From Saccharomyces paradoxus (taxonomy: Eukaryota; Ascomycota; Saccharomycetes; Saccharomycetales; Saccharomycetaceae), in contig NC_047501.1 of NCBI RefSeq assembly GCF_002079055.1, positions 558,001-622,000 on the forward strand: a stretch of 64,000 nt of DNA, written 5' to 3'. Position 1 is the stretch's first letter; each line of letters starts with the position of its first letter. The translations under genes and the position numbers were made by a program. A model generated the notes under the pieces. The model did not search any database, was not told where the DNA came from, and saw only the letters and a program-made list of their open reading frames with translations. Below are positions 58,842-64,000 of this stretch, piece after piece.

Positions 58842-61760
58842 ATGGAAAACTTGCAGGTGTCTGATATAGAAACCGCTTTACAATGCATATCGTCTACTGC
58901 ATCTCAAGATGATAAAAATAAAGCGCTTCAATTTTTAGAGCAATTTCAAAGGTCCACCGTGGCCTGGTCTATTTGCAATGAGATTTTATCTAAGCAAGAT
59001 CCTACAAACTCTTTTCTGGAATTAAACATTTTTGCTGCGCAAACTCTAAGGAATAAAGTCACATACGATCTATCACAATTAGAAAATAACCTTCCACAAT
59101 TCAAGGATTCTTTGTTGGCGCTTTTATTGTCCCATAACCAAAAATTGATTATTACACAACTGAATGTCGCATTAGCACGTTTAGCGATCCAATTTTTAGA
59201 ATGGCAGAATCCAATTTTCGAGATCATTTCATTATTGAATTCTTCGCCATCTATATTATTGAACTTCTTAAGAATTTTACCTGAAGAAACTCTAGACATT
59301 GCCTCTACTCCGTTGACGGAAGTAGAGTTCAATTCCAGAATTCATGAACTGGTTGATCCTATAGCAGAAGACGTGTTGAAGTTTCTTGTCTCATGCATAG
59401 ACCTATTACAAAACACAGATGAAACTTCCAACTCATCTATTTCATTAGAACAAATTTTACGTTGTTTAAACTCTTGGTCGTATGAATTCCCAATTGAACA
59501 ACTGCTGACCGTACAACCCTTAATAAACCTCGTATTTGAGACTATTTCCAACGCTAATGAAAATGATATGGACGCATTCGATTCTGCTATTGATTGTCTC
59601 TGTGTTATCCTCAGAGAAAGCAGAGATACTACCAATGAGCAGTTGATTTCTGCTTTATTTCAACAGCTAATGCTTTTACAAGAAAAATTATTGCCTACTT
59701 TAATTATGGACCATCCTTTGAATGATGAATATGATAGCGATCTCCTAGAAGGCATGACACGGCTATTCGTGGAAGCTGGCGAGGCTTGGTCAGTTGTTAT
59801 TTCTAAAAACCCTGATTTTTTCAAACCAATGGTTTTGGTATTATTGATGTTGACCTGCAAAAATGAAGACTTAGATGTCGTTTCCTATACTTTCCCATTT
59901 TGGTTTAATTTTAAACAAAGTTTAGTTTTGCCAAGGTATCAAGACTCGAGAAAAGCTTACTCTGATATTTTTGTTAAATTAATAAACGGTATAATTACTC
60001 ATTTACAATACCCGTCAGGCCAATTTTCATCCAAGGAAGAAGAAGATAAATTTAAGGATTTCAGGTATCATATGGGTGATGTGTTGAAGGATTGTACTGC
60101 AGTGGTGGGAACCTCTGAGGCCTTATCACAACCACTAATAAGAATCAAGTCTGCAATAGAAAACAACAATAGCTGGCAAGTGATGGAGGCCCCATTATTT
60201 TCTTTAAGAACGATGGCTAAAGAAATTTCTTTGAGCGAAAACACCATTTTACCAGAAATTATCAAGATCATTTGTAACCTTCCAGAGCAGGCCAAAATTA
60301 GATACGCATCAACATTGGTTCTTGGTAGATATACCGAATGGACAGCCAAGCATCCAGAACTACTGGAAATTCAATTGCAGTATATTTTCAATGGTTTCCA
60401 ACTGCATGAGGGTTCATCTGATATGCAAAGTATAATCACCGCGTCATCACATGCATTAATGTTCTTTTGTTCGGATTGCTCAAAACTATTAGTTGGATAC
60501 ATTGATCAATTGATCAACTTCTTCCTCAATGTGCAAAATTCGATTGATATTGAGTCACAATTTGAACTATGTCAAGGCCTTAGTGCAGTAATAAATAACC
60601 AGCCAGAGTCCAAAGTTTCAGTAATATTCGAAAAACTCATAGGTGATAATTTGCAACAAATTGAGGCCTTGGTTCCTCAATGGAAAGCAAATCCAACGCT
60701 ATTTGCCCCACAGATTGCCGATAAGGTTGATTTGCTATATGCGCTTTTTGAAGAATTGAAACCTAGATACAGTTATCCTCAGCAGGGATCTGAACCTTTA
60801 CTCCCCAGAATAGAATTCATTTGGAAAGCTCTAAGAACGCTGCTAGTTGATGCAGGAGCAATGTCAGATGGTATTATTGTGGAAAGAGTAGCTAAATTGC
60901 TACGCAGAATTTTTGAGAGATTCCATGTATTTTGTGAACCAATATTACCTTCTGTTGCCGAATTTCTAATCCAAGGCTATTTAACAACTGGATATGGTTC
61001 CTATTTGTGGTGTTCAGGTTCTCTTATTGTTATTTTTGGTGACGATGAATCATTCCCCATATCCCAGGATCTAAAGGATGCAGTCTGGAAGTTCGCTTTA
61101 TCCCAATGCGAGACATTCATACTGAATTTCTCTAAGCTTGATAAACTTCAATTAAATGATTACCATGAGGCAATCATTGATTTCTTCTCATTAATTACGG
61201 ACTTGATCATGTTTTACCCCGGTGCATTTTTGAACTCTACAGAGTTATTAAGCCCTGTACTGAATGTTGCTCTCGAGTGTGTCAACAAGCTTGACAACTA
61301 CGACGCTTATATATGTATCTTGCGTTGCTTAGATGATATCATATCCTGGGGGTTCAAGACTCCGCCGATCTCAACAGTATCCATCGAGATTGTTCCAGAT
61401 GAATGGAGAAACCAAGTTATTAACGAGGTTGTAATATCTCACGGTAACCAATTGATATTAGTATTATTCATTGGACTGGTAACTACCTTTGAAAACACCG
61501 CTCATTCAGATGCCATTAGTTGTATCGTAAAATGTTTGAGAATACTGACAGAGGCAAACAACAGCGATCCGACTATTTGCGTTGATTGGATTTATAACGT
61601 GGTGGAACAACTTGGCCAGGTAACCGTTAATGAAAGAGATAATTTGGCGAAGGCTATAGTAGAGGGACTAAATTCGAGAGACTACAGAAAGGTGAGGGAA
61701 GGAATCAGAGCGTTTGTTGGATGGTATTCAAGAAAGAATGTCAATTCGAGGTTTGAATAA
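58842..61760 (+). CDS. MTR10: Mtr10, karyopherin for SR-like proteins and tRNA retrograde import
   Basis: A 972-residue all-helical protein of the importin-beta family (transportin-SR/TNPO3 type), the same length as in S. cerevisiae. The N-terminus holds the Ran-binding HEAT repeats (ALQFLEQFQRSTVAWSI and NIFAAQTLRNKVTYDL are typical). Repeated hydrophobic helices continue to the end. Mtr10 imports Npl3 and other SR-like shuttling proteins into the nucleus and takes part in retrograde tRNA import and in telomerase RNA TLC1 traffic. The CDS is convergent with PNS1, with 184 bases between stops. Confidence 0.96.
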   Translation: MENLQVSDIETALQCISSTASQDDKNKALQFLEQFQRSTVAWSICNEILSKQDPTNSFLELNIFAAQTLRNKVTYDLSQLENNLPQFKDSLLALLLSHNQKLIITQLNVALARLAIQFLEWQNPIFEIISLLNSSPSILLNFLRILPEETLDIASTPLTEVEFNSRIHELVDPIAEDVLKFLVSCIDLLQNTDETSNSSISLEQILRCLNSWSYEFPIEQLLTVQPLINLVFETISNANENDMDAFDSAIDCLCVILRESRDTTNEQLISALFQQLMLLQEKLLPTLIMDHPLNDEYDSDLLEGMTRLFVEAGEAWSVVISKNPDFFKPMVLVLLMLTCKNEDLDVVSYTFPFWFNFKQSLVLPRYQDSRKAYSDIFVKLINGIITHLQYPSGQFSSKEEEDKFKDFRYHMGDVLKDCTAVVGTSEALSQPLIRIKSAIENNNSWQVMEAPLFSLRTMAKEISLSENTILPEIIKIICNLPEQAKIRYASTLVLGRYTEWTAKHPELLEIQLQYIFNGFQLHEGSSDMQSIITASSHALMFFCSDCSKLLVGYIDQLINFFLNVQNSIDIESQFELCQGLSAVINNQPESKVSVIFEKLIGDNLQQIEALVPQWKANPTLFAPQIADKVDLLYALFEELKPRYSYPQQGSEPLLPRIEFIWKALRTLLVDAGAMSDGIIVERVAKLLRRIFERFHVFCEPILPSVAEFLIQGYLTTGYGSYLWCSGSLIVIFGDDESFPISQDLKDAVWKFALSQCETFILNFSKLDKLQLNDYHEAIIDFFSLITDLIMFYPGAFLNSTELLSPVLNVALECVNKLDNYDAYICILRCLDDIISWGFKTPPISTVSIEIVPDEWRNQVINEVVISHGNQLILVLFIGLVTTFENTAHSDAISCIVKCLRILTEANNSDPTICVDWIYNVVEQLGQVTVNERDNLAKAIVEGLNSRDYRKVREGIRAFVGWYSRKNVNSRFE

Positions 61761-61944
61761 TGATTTAATAAATAGCATATTTTTAATCTGTACAGGATGT
61801 ATAAAAACATATCAAACAAATAATAAAGATAGAACTTGAAAATTAATTAAAATAGAAAAAAAAATTAAGTATTAAAAGATCCTAATTAAATATAGCATTG
61901 TAAAGAAGAACAAGGGGAAAAAATAAAATATGATAAACGTCTCT

Positions 61945-63564
61945 TTACACATTCTGGTGACTCAATTTTCTGAGTACATCAGGATATGCCCTAAAAATCT
62001 CATCAAATCTATGAGGGTAAGAATGATGGAAGACCTCCGGATCATTACCGAGAGCAACAAAGAAAGTTGCTGTACCCGATCTGATAGCTTCTGTTGCGAT
62101 ATTGCAAATCTGTAAAGCAATAACAAATGAGAAAGCCATTAGGGCACCATTATAGGCACCGTTTGAGTTGTATTGAGGCGACGTAAACCGTAGATATAAG
62201 AACGTGAACAAGGCGGTCATATAACTGGCAAACATTGCAAATAAACCCAGTGCAATGTTAATTAGATTATCATTAATTAGGGCATCCATTCCCTTTTCTC
62301 TTAACATATACCAGGTTTCTTTAGCGGCTCTTAAATAAGGTTTACCATAAAGAGCGATGAAAGAGTATGCATAATGATTGAAATACTCAGCCACCCACTT
62401 AAGGAAGCCAATAATCCAGTCAAACACCATAAACAAAATCTGGATGGCAATTTGGCCGCCACCATTGGAGGTGACATCCTTTCTAATCATTTGTAATACT
62501 TGTTTCAACAGTTCGATCAAAGCAACTAGCAAAGAACCAAAGCAAATGGAACCGAACGAGTAAGTCATGGCTCTTTTGAGTGCCCCAAATGCAGGCCACC
62601 TTGGCATTCCTTGGTCAGACTTTGACATGTAGTACCAGCTGCCAAAGACGCCGGAAATAACACAATGGATGACGTTTCTTATTACTTCAGAGATATAATA
62701 GCCACAGAAGAACACCACAACCAAGACACCGATCAATTTCGAATGGGAACAGCTGCCACCAGAGACGTCACAGCCCCCGTTGGAACTATTGGGGTCATAT
62801 TTTATGTAGGTAGCCACAATGACTGCGGAGAAGAGAAACCCAAAGGCACTGGCAACAATGGCTCCGATAAATGAAACAAAGAAAATCTGAGGACATTTCT
62901 TCATGGCATCGACAACGACCTTCAATACCGCCACGGAAAGGGGAATTCTAGACCTCATGCCCCAATAGCACCACGCGGTCATGAACGTAAAAACCAAAAA
63001 CACAATCCCTGCAGACCAGTACCTCAAAGACATGTACATAATGGCGGTCCCAAGAGAAGCCACTAGGTTGATGATCATACCGCAATATATAAATTGCTTC
63101 GGAAAAATCCGACAGAGCGTAAGGCCCAAAACGGAGAATATCAGGGCAATAATGCACACGAAAACTAACAAGATGGCAGCATTGGTGTTTAATGTACCAG
63201 TATCGACCCCGTCATATATCCCGGAACCCGTACTGCTATAGGTTTGGGACCATGCCCTTAAGGTGATGGCGGCAATGGCGATGAATCCTCCTACGGTGCA
63301 CAGGAAAAGAATGGTGAACGGCCAGTCGTTCCACCTAGGTTTATTGTCATTTTCAGTGGGGAAAGCCTCGTCAAAGCTGCCTATAGGAGCCCCACTCGTT
63401 TTGGAGTTCAGATTGTAATATTGATCCTGTCTAAAATGGTACGGCGTCTGGCCATCGTTGGTGTTCGCCGCGGCCGAGTTCTCGGACGAGCTGGGCGGCC
63501 TGTGGTTAGGATCATACGCTGGAGGTGGCTGCGGAGGCCTTTCGTATTTTTCATTCAATGGCAT
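61945..63564 (-). CDS. PNS1: Pns1, choline-transporter-like membrane protein
   Basis: A 539-residue protein, same length as in S. cerevisiae, of the CTL/SLC44 family. The N-terminal 80 residues are cytosolic, Pro/Asn/Ser-rich (RPPQPPPAYDPNHRPPS). PPPAY is a PPxY motif, which could bind Rsp5 WW domains. About ten transmembrane helices follow. A cysteine-rich luminal loop with GGCDVSGGSCSHS lies near residue 265. YSFGSICFGSLLVALIELLK near 355 is the strongest family signature. Despite the name of the family, S. cerevisiae Pns1 does not carry choline measurably, and the substrate is unknown. It resides in the plasma membrane. Confidence 0.94.
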   Translation of the reverse strand: MPLNEKYERPPQPPPAYDPNHRPPSSSENSAAANTNDGQTPYHFRQDQYYNLNSKTSGAPIGSFDEAFPTENDNKPRWNDWPFTILFLCTVGGFIAIAAITLRAWSQTYSSTGSGIYDGVDTGTLNTNAAILLVFVCIIALIFSVLGLTLCRIFPKQFIYCGMIINLVASLGTAIMYMSLRYWSAGIVFLVFTFMTAWCYWGMRSRIPLSVAVLKVVVDAMKKCPQIFFVSFIGAIVASAFGFLFSAVIVATYIKYDPNSSNGGCDVSGGSCSHSKLIGVLVVVFFCGYYISEVIRNVIHCVISGVFGSWYYMSKSDQGMPRWPAFGALKRAMTYSFGSICFGSLLVALIELLKQVLQMIRKDVTSNGGGQIAIQILFMVFDWIIGFLKWVAEYFNHYAYSFIALYGKPYLRAAKETWYMLREKGMDALINDNLINIALGLFAMFASYMTALFTFLYLRFTSPQYNSNGAYNGALMAFSFVIALQICNIATEAIRSGTATFFVALGNDPEVFHHSYPHRFDEIFRAYPDVLRKLSHQNV

Positions 63565-64000
63565 AACGTATTACTCTACCTATGATTATAGTTACTATCG
63601 ATTGTCCTAAACTGAAATATGCACGTTCAAGTTCTTTTTGGCGGGCAAATAAAAAAAAGTTAAAAAGAAATATAGAAGCTCCCAATCTCTATGATGTCTT
63701 AGAAGCTGAATTACGACCGAACTACAAATTCAACGGATTTCCATATATAAAATATAAGTGGGCTACGTACAAGGATATATGCCTCTGATGATAATCTTAT
63801 ATATAGCCAAACTGTTAGACCATTACGCAAACAGCAAACCCCTTAAACCCCTCAAGGATCTACTGACGGATGAATCCTGTTAGAAGGGTACATACCACAA
63901 AAAAAAAAGAAAAAAAAGTTTCTGCAGTAATTAGCTGTGGTGGACTTCTTTTTTTCGGTCTGCAATCAAAACTGTACGGTGCCGCGCGGGGTCTCTTACA
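63565..64000. promoter_or_regulatory. PNS1 upstream region to window end
   Basis: About 440 bases. A-rich and T-rich tracts occur (63645-63658, 63899-63918, 63949-63956). The next S. cerevisiae gene is YRR1 (YOR162C) on the same strand, whose stop is not reached in this window as far as I can see. The minus-strand frame open at the window edge has 46 codons and no ATG, with a low-complexity Phe run. Confidence 0.45.

Noticed and set aside
63860-64000. Minus-strand open frame at the right window edge, possibly the end of YRR1
   Set aside because: It is 46 codons with a Phe run and no recognisable zinc cluster factor sequence. The known gap between PNS1 and YRR1 is long, so I take it as intergenic.

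Overview
The window is nuclear DNA of a budding yeast of the genus Saccharomyces. Gene order and orientation match S. cerevisiae chromosome XV, right arm, from YOR129C (AFI1) to YOR161C (PNS1). The genes lack visible introns and are tightly packed. Very conserved proteins (eEF2, Rpb2, Pup1 active-site region) look the same as the S288C proteins I remember. Pdr5 differs from memory at a few percent of positions, and Smp3, Rup1, Sfl1 and Nfi1 differ clearly more. I infer a sister species (for example S. mikatae, S. jurei, S. kudriavzevii or S. paradoxus) rather than S. cerevisiae itself. This comparison is from memory, not an alignment.

Layout. 1-5.5 kb: 3' part of AFI1 cut by the window edge at its C-terminal side, ORT1 (ornithine carrier), tRNA-Asp(GUC), a HAD hydrolase (YOR131C) and VPS17 (retromer). 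5.8-12 kb: EFT1 (eEF2), BAG7 (Rho GAP), IDH2 (NAD isocitrate dehydrogenase). 12.4-23.2 kb: SIA1, RUP1, SFL1, ARP8. 23.7-30 kb: LSC1, tRNA-Gly(CCC), two old tandem Ty1/Ty2-type solo LTRs, THI80, ELG1. 30.3-41.6 kb: PNO1, MDM32, SPP2, SMP3, MRPL23, RPB2. 41.6-51.5 kb: a possible small ORF, ATG40, the Pdr1/Pdr3-element-rich promoter of PDR5, PDR5, SLP1. 51.6-63.6 kb: ISN1, NFI1 (SIZ2), PUP1, PET123, SME1, MTR10, PNS1, then the upstream region of PNS1 to the window end.

The genes are mostly independent housekeeping genes, each with its own promoter, as is usual in yeast. Several share a pathway or compartment: IDH2 and LSC1 (TCA cycle), MRPL23 and PET123 (mitochondrial ribosome), SPP2 and SME1 (splicing), ELG1 and ARP8 (chromosome maintenance). 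Promoters carry recognisable sites: Gcn4 before ORT1, an MCB box before ELG1, PAC/RRPE-like motifs before PNO1, a PACE-like element before PUP1, several Reb1 sites, and six or more PDREs before PDR5.

I found no clearly novel multi-gene system. The best leads are a 52-codon ORF between RPB2 and ATG40 (42054-42212), a 55-65-codon ORF between IDH2 and SIA1, an upstream ORF that overlaps the SLP1 start, the LTR pair at the tRNA-Gly gene, and the low-complexity insert that splits the Sfl1 DNA-binding domain.
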